Of a stretch of 64,000 nt of DNA, positions 16,825 through 26,001 are shown in pieces. Below the pieces are notes generated by a model. It had not been told where the DNA came from, ran no database searches, and saw only the letters and a list, made by a program, of their open reading frames with translations. The translations under genes were made by a program, and so were the position numbers. Positions within the stretch are counted from its first letter, which is position 1; each line of letters starts with the position of its first letter. This stretch comes from Streptosporangium sp. NBC_01495. Its GTDB lineage: Bacteria > Actinomycetota > Actinomycetes > Streptosporangiales > Streptosporangiaceae. The stretch covers positions 2,294,001-2,358,000 of the forward strand of contig NZ_CP109430.1 in the NCBI RefSeq assembly GCF_036250735.1, given 5' to 3'.

Positions 16825-19572
16825 TCAAACTCCCATGGACTGGGTGTCGTTGCTCTCGGCGCCCGCGGCCTCGGTCACGCCGTTCTTCAGGTGGTACATG
16901 GAGATGGCGTCGCCCAGCACCTCCTGGTCGAGCTCGCCCCGGTTGACCAGCTGGGTGAGCACGGCCAGGGTGATCGAGGCCGCGTCCACGTGGAAGTGGC
17001 GGCGCAGCGCCGACCGGGTGTCCGACAGGCCGAAGCCGTCGGTGCCGAGCGAGCTCCAGTCACCGGGAACCCACTGGGCGATCTGGTCCTGGACCGCCCG
17101 CATATAGTCGCTCACGCCCACGAACGGCCCCTGGGCCGCCGACAGCGCCTGCGTGACGTACGGCACGCGCTTCTCGGAGTCGGGGTTGAGCATGTTGTGC
17201 TCCTCGACGGCGAGCGCGTCGCGGCGCAGCTCCGCCCAGGAGGTGGCCGACCAGACCTCGGCCGCCACACCCCAGTCCTCGGCCAGCATCCGCTGGGCCT
17301 CCACGGCCCACGGCCCGGCCACGCCGGACGCGAGGATGTTGGCCTTCGGCCCGGACACGGCCGGAGCCGGGGCGAACCTGTACAGACCCTTGAGCAGGCC
17401 CGTCACGTCCAGGTCCGAGGGCTCGGCGGGCTGGAGATAGGGCTCGTTGTAGACGGTCAGGTAGTAGAAGATGTTCTCCGGCTGCTCGCCGTACATCCTC
17501 CGCAGGCCGTCCTTGACGATGTGGGCCACCTCGAACCCCCACGACGGGTCGTACGAGACCGCCGCCGGGTTCGTCGAGGCGATCAGCGGGGTGTGACCGT
17601 CCTCGTGCTGCAGGCCCTCGCCGTTCAGCGTGGTGCGGCCGGCGGTGGCGCCGAGCAGGAAGCCCCGGCCCATCTGGTCGGCGAGCTGCCACATCTGGTC
17701 GGCGGTGCGCTGCCAGCCGAACATCGAGTAGAAGATGTAGATCGGGATCATGTGCTCGCCGTGCGTGGCGTACGACGAGCCGACCGCGATCGTGGAGGCC
17801 ATCGACCCCGACTCGCTGATGCCCTCGTGCAGGATCTGACCCTCGGTCGACTCCTTGTACGACAGCAGCAGCTCGCGGTCGACCGCCTCGTACGTCTGGC
17901 CGTGCGGCGAGTAGATCTTCGCCGTCGGGAAGATCGCGTCGAGACCGAAGGTGCGCGCCTCGTCCGGGATGATCGGCACGAACCTGTGACCGATCTCCTT
18001 GTCGCGCATGAGGTCCTTGAGCAGGCGGACGAACGCCATGGTGGTGGCGACGTTCTGCTTGCCGGAGCCCTTCTTCAGCTGCGCGTAGGCGGCGTCGCCG
18101 GGAAGCGTGACCGGTTTGGCACGCATCACGCGCTTGGGCAGGAAACCGCCCAGAGCCGCGCGCCGCTCCTTCATGTACTGGATCTCGGGGTCGTTCTCGC
18201 CCGGGTGGAAGTACGGGGGAAGGTCGCCCTCGAGGGCGGAGTCGGGGATCGGCAGGTAGAGCCGGTCGCGGAACTCCTTCAGGTCGGCCTTGGACATCTT
18301 CTTCATCTGGTGCGTCGCGTTGCGCGCCTCGAAGTCCTTGCCGAGGGTCCAGCCCTTGATGGTCTGGGCGAGGATCACCGTCGGCTGGCCGACGTGCTCG
18401 CGGGCCGCCTTGTAGGCCGCGTACACCTTGCGGTAGTCGTGGCCGCCGCGCGACAGCTTGCGGATGTCCTCGTCCGACAGGTGCTCGACCATCTTGCGCA
18501 GGCGCGGGTCGTCACCGAAGAAGTTCTCGCGGATGTATCCGCCGGTCTCGACGGAGTAGGTCTGGAACTGGCCGTCGGGGACGGTGTTCATCTTGTTGAC
18601 CAGCACGCCGTCGACGTCGGCCGCGAGCAGCGGGTCCCAGTCGCGGCCCCAGACGACCTTGATGACGTTCCAGCCGGCGCCCCTGAAGTAGGACTCCAGC
18701 TCCTGGATGATCTTGCCGTTGCCGCGTACCGGGCCGTCGAGACGCTGCAGGTTGCAGTTGATGACGAAGGTGAGGTTGTCGAGCTCCTCGCGGGCGGCCA
18801 GGCCGATCGCGCCGAGCGACTCGGGCTCGTCCATCTCGCCGTCGCCGAGGTAGCACCAGACGTGGCTCCGGCTGGTGTCCTTGATCTTCCGGTTAAGCAG
18901 GTAGCGGTTGAACCGGGCCTGGTAGATCGCCCCGATCGGGCCGAGACCCATGGAGACCGTGGGGAACTCCCAGAAGTCGGGCATCAGGCGCGGGTGGGGG
19001 TAGGAGGGCAGGCCCTTGAACCCGTGCGAGAGCTCCTGGCGGAAGGCGTCGAGCTGGGCCTCGTTGAGACGGCCCTCCAGGAAGGCGCGGGCGTAGATGC
19101 CCGGTGCGGCGTGGCCCTGGAAGAAGACCTGGTCTCCGGACTCGCCGTGGTCCTTGCCGCGGAAGAAGTGGTTGAAGCCCACCTCGTAGAGCGACGCGGC
19201 GGAGGCGTAGGTGGCGATGTGCCCACCGACGTTGGTGCGGGCGTTGGCCCGGGTCACCATCACGGCCGCGTTCCAGCGCGTGTAGGCGCGGATCCGGCGC
19301 TCGACGTACTCGTCGCCGGGGAACCAGGGCTCGCGCTCCGGCGGGATGGTGTTGATGTAGTCGGTGCTGCGCAGGCCGGGCACCCCGACCTGGTGTTCGC
19401 GGGCGCGCTCCAACAGCCGGAGCATCAGATAACGGGCCCGAGTGCGACCTTCCGTCTTTATGACGTTGTCGAGCGACTCGAGCCACTCCTGGGTTTCGCT
19501 GGGGTCGACATCAGGAAGCTGGCTTGGTAGGCCGTCGCTGATGATCGAGAAACGCTGGCGTCCGGAAGCCAC
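16825..19572 (-). CDS. aceE: Pyruvate dehydrogenase E1 component, homodimeric type
   Basis: The 915-residue thiamine-diphosphate enzyme decarboxylates pyruvate and passes the acetyl group to the E2 lipoyl domain of the pyruvate dehydrogenase complex. The ThDP motif begins [10 protein letters not shown] at residue 243 and ends in NCN (272-274). The length fits the AceE family of actinomycetes and gammaproteobacteria. GTG 19572 follows GGAAGG by about 10 bases. E2 and E3 are not in this window. In Mycobacterium tuberculosis aceE lies beside the fasR-like gene; here about 10 kb separates them. Confidence 0.96.
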   Translation of the reverse strand: MASGRQRFSIISDGLPSQLPDVDPSETQEWLESLDNVIKTEGRTRARYLMLRLLERAREHQVGVPGLRSTDYINTIPPEREPWFPGDEYVERRIRAYTRWNAAVMVTRANARTNVGGHIATYASAASLYEVGFNHFFRGKDHGESGDQVFFQGHAAPGIYARAFLEGRLNEAQLDAFRQELSHGFKGLPSYPHPRLMPDFWEFPTVSMGLGPIGAIYQARFNRYLLNRKIKDTSRSHVWCYLGDGEMDEPESLGAIGLAAREELDNLTFVINCNLQRLDGPVRGNGKIIQELESYFRGAGWNVIKVVWGRDWDPLLAADVDGVLVNKMNTVPDGQFQTYSVETGGYIRENFFGDDPRLRKMVEHLSDEDIRKLSRGGHDYRKVYAAYKAAREHVGQPTVILAQTIKGWTLGKDFEARNATHQMKKMSKADLKEFRDRLYLPIPDSALEGDLPPYFHPGENDPEIQYMKERRAALGGFLPKRVMRAKPVTLPGDAAYAQLKKGSGKQNVATTMAFVRLLKDLMRDKEIGHRFVPIIPDEARTFGLDAIFPTAKIYSPHGQTYEAVDRELLLSYKESTEGQILHEGISESGSMASTIAVGSSYATHGEHMIPIYIFYSMFGWQRTADQMWQLADQMGRGFLLGATAGRTTLNGEGLQHEDGHTPLIASTNPAAVSYDPSWGFEVAHIVKDGLRRMYGEQPENIFYYLTVYNEPYLQPAEPSDLDVTGLLKGLYRFAPAPAVSGPKANILASGVAGPWAVEAQRMLAEDWGVAAEVWSATSWAELRRDALAVEEHNMLNPDSEKRVPYVTQALSAAQGPFVGVSDYMRAVQDQIAQWVPGDWSSLGTDGFGLSDTRSALRRHFHVDAASITLAVLTQLVNRGELDQEVLGDAISMYHLKNGVTEAAGAESNDTQSMGV

Positions 19573-21036
19573 TGGGTCTCGCCTTCCGAGGATGGACTTT
19601 TGTCTGGTGTAGGTCGTCTTCCATCCTGGTCGCTTACCCCGGAAAGTGCATCTCTACTTACCGGTAACCAGGAGATCCCTGCTGGCAGTGATACGAAAGT
19701 GGCCTAGACCACCGATGGTAGGACGAATCGCCACCAAAGGTTACATCGAGGTTCCCTCTTTTTTACAGACTCCCTCCCTGGGAATCTGAGACCCGCCGTC
19801 TCATCTGCCTTCGGAGACCCCTCAAGGACCTTCGGAGGTCCCCCGAGGGGGTCTTCGGGTCCCTTTGAGAGGGTCTTCGGAGATCGTCCCCCGAGTGCCC
19901 TCCCGTCTCCACCCGACGTGCCCGGGTGGCGCGATCGGGACCCTCACCGTATACAACGCATGATCCTCCCCGAAGGTGCCCTTCGGGGCGTCCCGCGTAC
20001 CGTTTTTCGCCCTGTTTCCTGCTGCTTTCCCGCCATCTTTCGCACCGTTCCTCCTGCCGAGTCCCCTGCCGCGCCCTCTGCAGGCCCTCCATCGGGTCTT
20101 CATCGGGTCTTCGCGGGGTCGGATACGCCGGACGCGGAGGACGGATCGCCCGCCCGGCCACCGGGTCCGCCACCCGATGGCCGCGCACCGGCAGGACGCC
20201 CGGTTCGTGAGGCGGAACGGTGATCCGGGCCGACGTGGCCCGGTTCGGACAGAAAGGGTCTCACGGAAGGCGGCCGGTTCGGACGGAACGGGGCTCATGG
20301 GAGGCGGCCGGTTCGGACGGCGCGGATCTCACGGGAGGCGGCCCGGTTCTGACGGAACGGGGCTCATGGAAGATCGGCCGGAGCGGGGGCCTCCGAGGCT
20401 TCCTCGCGCTTCCCCGTGTGGGAAACAAGGCGTCCGGCCCGTGGTGCTCCGTGCCGAACTGGTAACGATTCGCACGCCAACCGTGAGCGGTACCGTGACC
20501 GGCGCCGGGACCGGAGGGCTACGAACGGTCCCCGGGCCGCACGCGATCACGGCGAGGCTCCCGCCCGGACGAGCCCCCGCCGGTTGAGTCCGGTCGGGCT
20601 TGTCATCATGAGGTGGAAAATTTGCGAATCGGTGGCATCGGCCCGCCGGGAAAGGGAGATCTCGGCCAAGGCCGCGCCGAGCCCCTTCGCGTCGTGGCCG
20701 CCCTGTTTCCGTGCCCGGCCCACCGATCCGGCCCGGTGAACGCCGGGACGAGGAGGACGGTCTCCACGATCATCGCGGCCCCGGCGGGAGCCGGCGCGTA
20801 CGAGGCCGCCGTCCGGCCCCGCGGCCCGGACGCGCGTCACATCCGGCCGGCGTGTCCGAAGCCCCGCCCCGGCTTCTCCCGGCGGGGAACGGTCCAGGGG
20901 AGGACATTCCGGGAGCCGGACACGTCGATCTTGGCCCCGTACCGGGGGAAGATCGGGCGGCGGCGAGGACCGCCCGTCGTCTCCGCGACCGGGTGCGGTC
21001 GTCATCGCAGCTCACGATGGATCGTAGGATCGGTAT
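19573..21036. other. 1.46-kb region with no supported gene
   Basis: Open frames exist on both strands but are low-complexity, lack ribosome sites and look like no protein I know. The first 190 bp must hold the aceE promoter and contain a perfect palindrome TTACCGGTAA (19658-19667). At 19808-19890 short CTTCGG(A/G)G-type repeats recur, and 20240-20377 is a tandem array. The rest shows nothing interpretable. A small RNA or long 5' leader could hide here. Confidence 0.6.
20240..20377. repeat. Four imperfect 34-35-bp tandem repeats
   Basis: Units start with CCGGTTCGGAC (CCGGTTCTGAC in the last) at 20240, 20274, 20308 and 20343. Units 2 and 4 share GGAACGGGGCTCATGG, and units 1 and 3 share a TCTCACGG core, so the array looks like a duplicated 69-bp pair. 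It lies outside any supported gene. Confidence 0.8.
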
Positions 21037-21444
21037 GTGAGATCTCAGACGATCGAGGTGGTAACGGGTTCCCGGGAACGGGTGCACGACATCACCTCCG
21101 AGTGCGAGAGCTTCGTCCGGTCATGTGGGGGCGACGGCCTGTTGAACGTCTTCGTGCCCCACGCGACCGCGGGGGTCGCGCTGCTGGAGCTGGGCTCAGG
21201 CAGCGACGACGATCTGCTCGCGGCCCTGGAGGGTCTGCTTCCGGCCGACGACAGATGGAGGCATGCGCACGGATCACGAGGGCATGGACGGTCGCATGTC
21301 ATGCCCGCCCTCATTCCGCCGTACGCCACCGTCCCGGTTCTCTCGGGACGGCTCGCGCTGGGAACCTGGCAATCCATCGCCGTGGTGGATCTCAACGTCG
21401 ACAATCTGGAACGCCAGGTCCGTTTGTCATTTTTGTCGGACTAA
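21037..21444 (+). CDS. YjbQ/UPF0047 family protein (secondary thiamine-phosphate synthase type)
   Basis: A 135-residue protein of the YjbQ family. It has the characteristic NVFVPHATAGVALLE block, then GHGRSHVMPALI and TWQSIAVVDL(N) with a final arginine. Some members show weak thiamine-phosphate synthase activity; the true cellular role is unsettled. Start GTG 21037 has AGGA seven bases upstream. Monocistronic by spacing, 123 bp before DUF3052. Confidence 0.88.
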   Translation: MRSQTIEVVTGSRERVHDITSECESFVRSCGGDGLLNVFVPHATAGVALLELGSGSDDDLLAALEGLLPADDRWRHAHGSRGHGRSHVMPALIPPYATVPVLSGRLALGTWQSIAVVDLNVDNLERQVRLSFLSD

Positions 21445-21567
21445 TTCATACGTAGCCCAGTCGTTGCCGTGGCGACCGTTGACGACTGAGGGTCACAGCG
21501 TGTGGACTGTGCCGAAGCACTCTGAGCACCGTGTGATTGCGGGGCCATTCAAGCAGGAGGGACAAAC

Positions 21568-21996
21568 GTGAGCGCGACCGCGGGTCAGGCGCAGGGCGAA
21601 CGCGGCCTGGCCGAACGACTCGGCCTCAAGCCGGGTCAGGTGGTGCAGGAGGTCGGATGGGACGAGGACACCGACGACGATCTGCGCGACTCCATCGAGG
21701 AGCTGACCGGTAACGAGCTGGTCGATGAAGACTTCGAGGACGTCGTCGACGTCGTGCTGCTTTGGTGGCGTGATGGTGACGGCGATCTGTTCGACGCCCT
21801 GAGCAGCGTGGTGACCAACCTCACCGACGGCGGCCAGATCTGGCTGCTCACTCCCAAAGCCGGCCGGGACGGGCACGTGGAGCCGAGCGACATCGGGGAA
21901 GACGCCACCACTGCGGGTCTCTCGCAGACCAGCAGCATCAGTGCCGCTCCCGACTGGTCGGGGACGCGTCTGGCGACGCCCAAGGCGCGCCGCTAA
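21568..21996 (+). CDS. DUF3052 family protein
   Basis: A 142-residue acidic protein with the DUF3052 pattern: GLAERLGLKPGQVVQEVGWDED, an acidic helix, DVVLLWWRDGDGDLFD and QIWLLTPKAGRDGHVEPSDI. Start GTG 21568 follows a strong AGGAGG. It sits immediately before the AhpE peroxiredoxin, the same order as Rv2239c-Rv2238c in Mycobacterium tuberculosis. Function unknown; the fold resembles small regulators of the same size. A hairpin after the gene may separate it from ahpE. Confidence 0.9.
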   Translation: MSATAGQAQGERGLAERLGLKPGQVVQEVGWDEDTDDDLRDSIEELTGNELVDEDFEDVVDVVLLWWRDGDGDLFDALSSVVTNLTDGGQIWLLTPKAGRDGHVEPSDIGEDATTAGLSQTSSISAAPDWSGTRLATPKARR

Positions 21997-22004
21997 GGGT
22001 CCGC

Positions 22005-22038
22005 CCTGCCGTACGGCTCGCGCGGGCCGTACGGCAGG
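22005..22038 (+). terminator. 13-bp perfect hairpin between DUF3052 and ahpE
   Basis: CCTGCCGTACGGC (22005-22017) pairs perfectly with GCCGTACGGCAGG (22026-22038) across an 8-nt loop, nine bases after the DUF3052 stop. No U tract follows. It could be a terminator or an attenuating stem before ahpE. Confidence 0.65.
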
Positions 22039-22079
22039 ATGATGACGCCTGCCGTCAGCCGAGGAAAGGATCCCCGATC

Positions 22080-22538
22080 ATGGCGATCGAGGTGGGTGAC
22101 CAGGCTCCCGACTTCGAGCTGAGGGACCAGCACGGCACCCCGGTCAAGCTTTCCGAGCACCGGGGCAAAAAGATCGTGCTGATTTTCTACCCTCTGGCGT
22201 TCAGCGGCGTCTGCGGCAACGAGCTCGACGCCGTTCGCGACGAGCTCGTCGTCGACATGCCCGAAGACGTTAAAATTCTTACGATCTCCGTTGACTCAAT
22301 CTTCGCCCACCGCGCGTGGGCGGATCAGAAGGGCTACGTCTTCTCGCTGCTCTCCGACTTCTGGCCGCATGGACAGGTCGCGCGGGCGTACGGTGTGTTC
22401 GACGACGAGAAGGGCTACGCGGGACGCGGGACCTTCATCATCGACGGCGAGGGCGTGGTCCGCTGGCGCGTCGTGAACCCGATTCCGCGGGCCCGCGACG
22501 TCGCCGAGTACCGCAAGGTGCTCGCCGACCTTCCCTAA
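22080..22538 (+). CDS. ahpE: One-cysteine peroxiredoxin AhpE
   Basis: A 152-residue peroxiredoxin that reduces hydrogen peroxide, peroxynitrite or lipid peroxides. The peroxidatic residue is Cys45 in FYPLAFSGVCGNELD, and it is the only cysteine in the protein, so resolution must use an external thiol (mycothiol or a mycoredoxin in related species). Length and the PLAF(S/T)G(V/I)C motif match AhpE of Mycobacterium tuberculosis. A GAGGAAAGGA stretch lies upstream of the ATG. Confidence 0.93.
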   Translation: MAIEVGDQAPDFELRDQHGTPVKLSEHRGKKIVLIFYPLAFSGVCGNELDAVRDELVVDMPEDVKILTISVDSIFAHRAWADQKGYVFSLLSDFWPHGQVARAYGVFDDEKGYAGRGTFIIDGEGVVRWRVVNPIPRARDVAEYRKVLADLP

Positions 22539-22600
22539 GCGGTGATCCGGCGGACGCCCGCTCGCGAGGTGCCCGCCGGTCCGACCTCTCGGAGGCGATC

Positions 22601-22912
22601 ATGCCCTGCTTCTCCTGCGGGGCCAGGCAGACCGACCCGATCCGTGGTTCCAGCCCGTGGACGCGCGGAGTGCGCCACGAGACGCAGGTGCTGATCTGCC
22701 CGGACTGCCGGCGCACCCACGAAGCCGACCTCGACACTTGCTCCTCGTGCGGCTCCGTCGCGCTCATCTGCCGGTTGGGCGAGGTGGAGTGCCGCTCCTG
22801 CGGCTCGGTACGGCTCGCCCGAGGCGACGGCAGACTGGTCGCCTCCCACGCGCCCGGCCTGGCCGACGAGGTGGAGGCCGCCCTGGCCAGAGTCCTGCGC
22901 CGGGTCCCCTGA
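22601..22912 (+). CDS. Small multi-zinc-ribbon protein
   Basis: A 103-residue protein built almost wholly of Cys pairs: CFSC at residues 3-6, CPDC, CSSC and CRSC, with a single Cys between. Two zinc ribbons are likely, plus a helical C-terminus (ADEVEAALARVLRRV). The ATG has GGAGG a few bases upstream, and the gene lies 62 bp after ahpE in the same direction. I do not recognise a named family; nucleic acid or protein binding is plausible. Confidence 0.75.
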   Translation: MPCFSCGARQTDPIRGSSPWTRGVRHETQVLICPDCRRTHEADLDTCSSCGSVALICRLGEVECRSCGSVRLARGDGRLVASHAPGLADEVEAALARVLRRVP

Positions 22913-23309
22913 CGATCCCGCCTGTCTGACGATCCCGCCCGGCCCGGCGGTTCCAGGCGCGGGCGTGGAGCACGGATGCGTCCCGGTCGTGCGCGGAAGA
23001 TCCCTTCGGGCGGCGCGTGGTCTGCCGTGCCGCATGTGTGCCTTCGGGCCATGGGGGAGATCTCCAGGTGATGCGCGGTCTGCGGGGCTCGCACGGAGGT
23101 CCCGGCCATGGGGGAGATCCCCAGGTCCCGCGCGGTCTGCGGGGTTTGCATGGACGTCCCGGTCATATGGGGGAGATCTCCAAGTCACGCGGGGTCCGCG
23201 GGGCTCGCACGGATGTCCCGGTCATATGGGGGTGATCCCTCCATTCCGGCGCGTCTGGCGTGCGCTAGGGTCGGGCTCGGTCCCGCCCCTTCGACCCGCT
23301 GGATGGTGC
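22913..23309. other. Intergenic region before the ROK gene
   Basis: The 397-bp gap has no supported gene. It begins with a repeated TGACGATCCCGCC motif (22912-22940), and its second half is a three-unit tandem repeat, listed separately. The ROK promoter must lie at its right end. Confidence 0.6.
23051..23240. repeat. Tandem repeats of 57-59 bp upstream of the ROK gene
   Basis: Units begin ATGGGGGAGAT at 23051, 23108 and 23167, with a partial fourth at 23226. Conserved landmarks in each are CGCGG(T/G), GCGGGG(C/T)T and a GTCCCGG end. The array ends about 70 bp before the ROK start. The reading frame is interrupted, so it is not a repeat protein. Confidence 0.85.
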
Positions 23310-24365
23310 ATGAGCTCCTTCGTTGTTGCCCTTGACGTCGGTGGAACGTCGATGAAGGGCGGCCTCGTCACCCGTTCCGGCGAGATCATCCGCACCGACC
23401 GCCGCGCCACCCCGCGCGACAGGGGCCCGGCGGCCGTCATCGCGACGATCCGATCCTTCATCGACGACCTCGCCGTCGCGGGAGGCGGCGCTCCCGAGGG
23501 GGTCGGCCTCGCCGTACCCGGCCTGGTCACCGCCGAGGCGGCTCTGTACTCCGCCAACATCGGCTGGCGCGACGTTCCGGCGACGGACCTCGTCCCGCTG
23601 GACGTCCCCGTCATGCTCGGACACGACGTCCGTACCGGCGGTCTCGCCGAGAGCGTCCTCGGTGCCGGCCGTGAGCTCTCCGACTTCCTGTTCCTGCCCA
23701 TCGGCACCGGCATCGCGGGTGCCACGATCCTGCACGGCGAGCCCTACGGCGGAAGTGCCGGCTGGGGCGGCGAGATCGGCCACATCCCGGTCTTCCCTGC
23801 GGGCGAACCGTGCGCCTGCGGCCAGCTCGGCTGCCTGGAGACCTACGCCTCCGCCTCCGCCGTGGCCCGCCGTTACTCCGCCCGCGCCTTCTCCTCCTCT
23901 CCCGCTTCCTCCTTCCCACGCGGCACCTCATCGGCCGCCACCTCGCCCGCCACGGAGGCCGCTCCCGTCCCCGTTGTCGCCCCCGCTCCCGTCGCCCCTA
24001 CCGCCGTCACCGCCGAGCAGGTCGCCGCCCTGACCGCCTCCGGTGATCCTCTCGCCACGGAGATCTGGGGCGACGCGGTCGAGGCGCTCTCCCTCGCCCT
24101 GGCCACGTACACGCTTCTCCTCGACCCCTCCGCCATCGTCCTTGGCGGTGGCCTCGCGGAAGCGGGCCCCCTCCTCTCCGACCCCCTGGCCGAGCGGCTC
24201 CAGAAACGCCTCGCCTTCCGCGATGCCCCGCCCCTGCGCCAGGCCGCCCTCGGAATGTCCGCCGGCATGCTCGGCGCCGCCCTCCTCGGCTGGCGCGCCG
24301 CCGGCTTCACCGACGCGGGAACCACGTGGTCTCTCGATGTGCTGAAGTCCCCCCGCGTGGCGTAA
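23310..24365 (+). CDS. ROK-family sugar kinase (glucokinase-like)
   Basis: A 351-residue ROK protein: N-terminal phosphate-binding DVGGTSMKGG, catalytic Asp106 in GHDVR, and the ROK zinc motif with His158 and Cys168, Cys170, Cys175 (CACGQLGC). No helix-turn-helix precedes the kinase fold, so it is an enzyme, not a NagC-type repressor. Unusual is a Ser/Pro/Ala-rich insertion at residues 192-232 (repeated PVPVVAPAPVAP-like sequence) in the second lobe. ATG 23310 has only a weak GGATGG upstream; the frame is open for 345 bp further but through non-coding repeats. Confidence 0.88.
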   Translation: MSSFVVALDVGGTSMKGGLVTRSGEIIRTDRRATPRDRGPAAVIATIRSFIDDLAVAGGGAPEGVGLAVPGLVTAEAALYSANIGWRDVPATDLVPLDVPVMLGHDVRTGGLAESVLGAGRELSDFLFLPIGTGIAGATILHGEPYGGSAGWGGEIGHIPVFPAGEPCACGQLGCLETYASASAVARRYSARAFSSSPASSFPRGTSSAATSPATEAAPVPVVAPAPVAPTAVTAEQVAALTASGDPLATEIWGDAVEALSLALATYTLLLDPSAIVLGGGLAEAGPLLSDPLAERLQKRLAFRDAPPLRQAALGMSAGMLGAALLGWRAAGFTDAGTTWSLDVLKSPRVA

Positions 24366-24371
24366 AGTGTT

Positions 24372-24392
24372 ATCCCGTCTGTCCAACGGGAT
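24372..24392 (+). terminator. Hairpin after the ROK gene
   Basis: ATCCCGT (24372-24378) pairs with ACGGGAT (24386-24392) around a 7-nt loop, starting six bases after the ROK stop and ending just before the tRNA gene. Confidence 0.5.
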
Positions 24393-24397
24393 TCCCC

Positions 24398-24472
24398 GGG
24401 CGCTTAGCTCAGCGGTAGAGCGCTCGCCTTACAAGCGAGATGTCACTGGTTCGAACCCAGTAGTGCCCACCA
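24398..24472 (+). tRNA. tRNA-Val(TAC)
   Basis: A 75-nt cloverleaf with acceptor stem GGGCGCT/AGTGCCC, D arm TAGCTCAGCGGTAGAG, anticodon stem CTCGC/GCGAG with loop CTTACAA (anticodon TAC, reads GUA/GUG valine codons), T arm ACTGGTTCGAACCCAGT and an encoded CCA. Its 3' end is partly repeated just downstream, and the next 13 kb look foreign, as expected for an integration site. Confidence 0.97.
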
Positions 24473-24490
24473 GTAAGTAGTGTCCACCAG
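24460..24490 (+). repeat. Near-duplicate of the tRNA-Val 3' end, possible attachment-site remnant
   Basis: GTAGTGCCCACCAG (24460-24473, the tRNA 3' terminus) is followed after three bases by GTAGTGTCCACCAG (24477-24490), identical at 13 of 14 positions. Short tRNA-end duplications arise from site-specific integration. No integrase gene and no distant third copy were seen in the window. Confidence 0.4.
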
Positions 24491-24912
24491 GCGAAACGTC
24501 CCCTCCCTCACCTTGGGTGCAAGGGCGAGAGCGACTACTGGGTGACTAACTCCTGAAGGTTTCGTCTAACGCCTCCGCGCCTGTAGGTGCGCCGGGCGGA
24601 TCTACTCGCGATATGCGGTTTCCGTGATGACCGCGTTGTGATGATCGACGAGGCGCGAGGTGTTCTCGACGGGGGCGCTAGGCCAGACCGGGCTGAGCGA
24701 ACACGGCGAAGGCGCACCCGCAAGCATCGTGATCGAACGAGAAGAGTACTCCGATCGCGTCGCCGCCCGGGGTCAGCCGGCCACGTGGGCGACTCCGGGC
24801 GGGTTCTCCCCCTGATCCACTCATGGCCCATGACTCAAGATTTGTGACGTTGGCGATACGCTGAGTTGCCAAAGTTCCTCTTGGGTCAACATAAGAAATT
24901 TATTATGATGGA
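24491..24912. other. Region between tRNA-Val and the toxin-antitoxin genes
   Basis: No supported gene in about 420 bp. The last 60 bp are notably AT-rich. TTGGGT (24881-24886) and TATGAT (24904-24909) are 17 bp apart and could be the promoter of the toxin gene; a start at GTG 24913 would make the transcript nearly leaderless. Confidence 0.45.
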
Positions 24913-25275
24913 GTGAACTGGCAGATAGTGATCGTTCCAGAGGTCCGTGACTGGCTTCACGAGCTACGGAAGGCGGATCGGCAGACACTCTTGCTGATCG
25001 CTGCGGCCTTGGACCGGGTCGCCGAGGAAGGTCCCGGTTTGGGGCGGCCCTTGGTGGACACGCTTCAAGGGTCGACTATCCGTAACCTCAAGGAGCTGAG
25101 ACCTGGATCCAGCGGGCGGAGCGAGGTGCGGCTGCTCTTCGTTTTCGACCCTTGGCGTCAAGCAGTGTTCCTGGTCGCCGGAGACAAGTCCGGCGACTGG
25201 AGCGGTTGGTATGACGTGGCGATCAAAGCGGCAGAGGTGCGTTTTGCCCGGTACCTCAAAGAGAGGGAACAATGA
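24913..25275 (+). CDS. RelE/HigB-type toxin (Gp49-like)
   Basis: A 120-residue basic protein of the HigB/Gp49-like toxin family: IVPEVRDWLHELRKAD at the start, a central GLGRPLVDTL and IRNLKELRPG, then SEVRLLFVFDPWRQAVFLVAGDK. This is the usual RelE-fold pattern of ribosome-dependent mRNA interferases. GTG 24913 is the only plausible start. The stop overlaps the antitoxin ATG (ATGA), so the toxin-first order and coupling match HigBA systems. Codon use is less GC-rich than in housekeeping neighbours. Confidence 0.88.
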   Translation: MNWQIVIVPEVRDWLHELRKADRQTLLLIAAALDRVAEEGPGLGRPLVDTLQGSTIRNLKELRPGSSGRSEVRLLFVFDPWRQAVFLVAGDKSGDWSGWYDVAIKAAEVRFARYLKEREQ

Positions 25276-25610
25276 GCGATCAGGCGGTGACATGGGAGGA
25301 ACTGCGTGCTGAGCTTGTCCAGCCCAGCGATGAGCAGGAGGTTGCCCAACTCCGCGATGGGCTCGTAGCTCGCCAGCGCGCCTACCAACTCGCTGAAGCC
25401 AGACGCAAGCTTGGCCTGCGGCAGGAGGATGTCGCTCAGGCGATGGGCGTGTCACAGGCCCGCATCTCACAGATCGAGAGCGGAGTGATCAGCGAAGTGG
25501 CCACCCTGGCCGCTTACGTAACGGCGCTCGGAGGTCAACTCAAGATCGTGGCCGACTTCGGCGACTCGGCCATGGTGCTCGATATGCCTCGCGGTCGCCG
25601 TACTGGGTGA
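25272..25610 (+). CDS. HigA-type XRE antitoxin
   Basis: A 112-residue antitoxin with a helix-turn-helix near residues 40-75 (ARRKLGLRQEDVAQAMGVSQARISQIESG) and a C-terminal part (YVTALGGQLKIVADFGDSAMVLD) typical of this family. It would neutralise the upstream toxin and repress the operon. Its final 44 codons and the following about 110 bp are repeated in degenerate form at 37139-37383. Confidence 0.9.
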   Translation: MSDQAVTWEELRAELVQPSDEQEVAQLRDGLVARQRAYQLAEARRKLGLRQEDVAQAMGVSQARISQIESGVISEVATLAAYVTALGGQLKIVADFGDSAMVLDMPRGRRTG

Positions 25611-25787
25611 TCGTGTCCATGATGGATGCTGTGGTTCCCGTGCTCTTCTTTCCTTGCGGGCGTTCGCGTTGCTGCCGCGCCGTCTGGCCGCGTGCCGTAC
25701 TCCTCGGCTCCCGCCTCTTCTCGACCGATCGGCCCGGTGAACGCCTCCCTTGACAGCAGAGCGTGAGTCCCGCTTCATTTAACACGT

Positions 25788-25883
25788 TGGTTGTTGTTCC
25801 AGGTCCTCACCGAACGCGAGGAGAAGGCCTCCGTCGCCATCGCGTCCAACGAGTCTTTCGGCAAAGCGCACATGTTCGCGTGA
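25788..25883 (+). pseudogene. Relic of an IS21-type istB ATPase gene
   Basis: The frame from about 25788 to TGA 25881-25883 reads LLFQVLTEREEKASVAIAS followed by NESFGK, the highly conserved post-Walker-B block of IstB helper ATPases. Nothing upstream or downstream continues the gene, so only about 30 codons remain. The flanking 25611-26001 region contains no other supported gene. Confidence 0.7.
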
Positions 25884-26001
25884 ACGTGTGCGAGGTCATG
25901 CCGAAGTTTCACGGGTTCGGTGGAGCTCCGGGTGATTCGGCGTGGGTCTGGTTGCGCCAGGCGGTCCGGAGTGATGTGCCTCGCGTTTTCCGGACAGGTC
26001 G

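Noticed and set aside
16891..19530. 879-codon plus-strand open frame antisense to aceE
   Set aside because: Pure shadow of aceE; composition is dominated by Val/Asp/Leu as expected for antisense of GC-rich genes.
19763..20298. Minus-strand open frames after aceE
   Set aside because: No ribosome site, no motif, and the DNA is full of short repeats.
23051..23240. CRISPR array
   Set aside because: Units are contiguous with no unique spacers and there are no cas genes.
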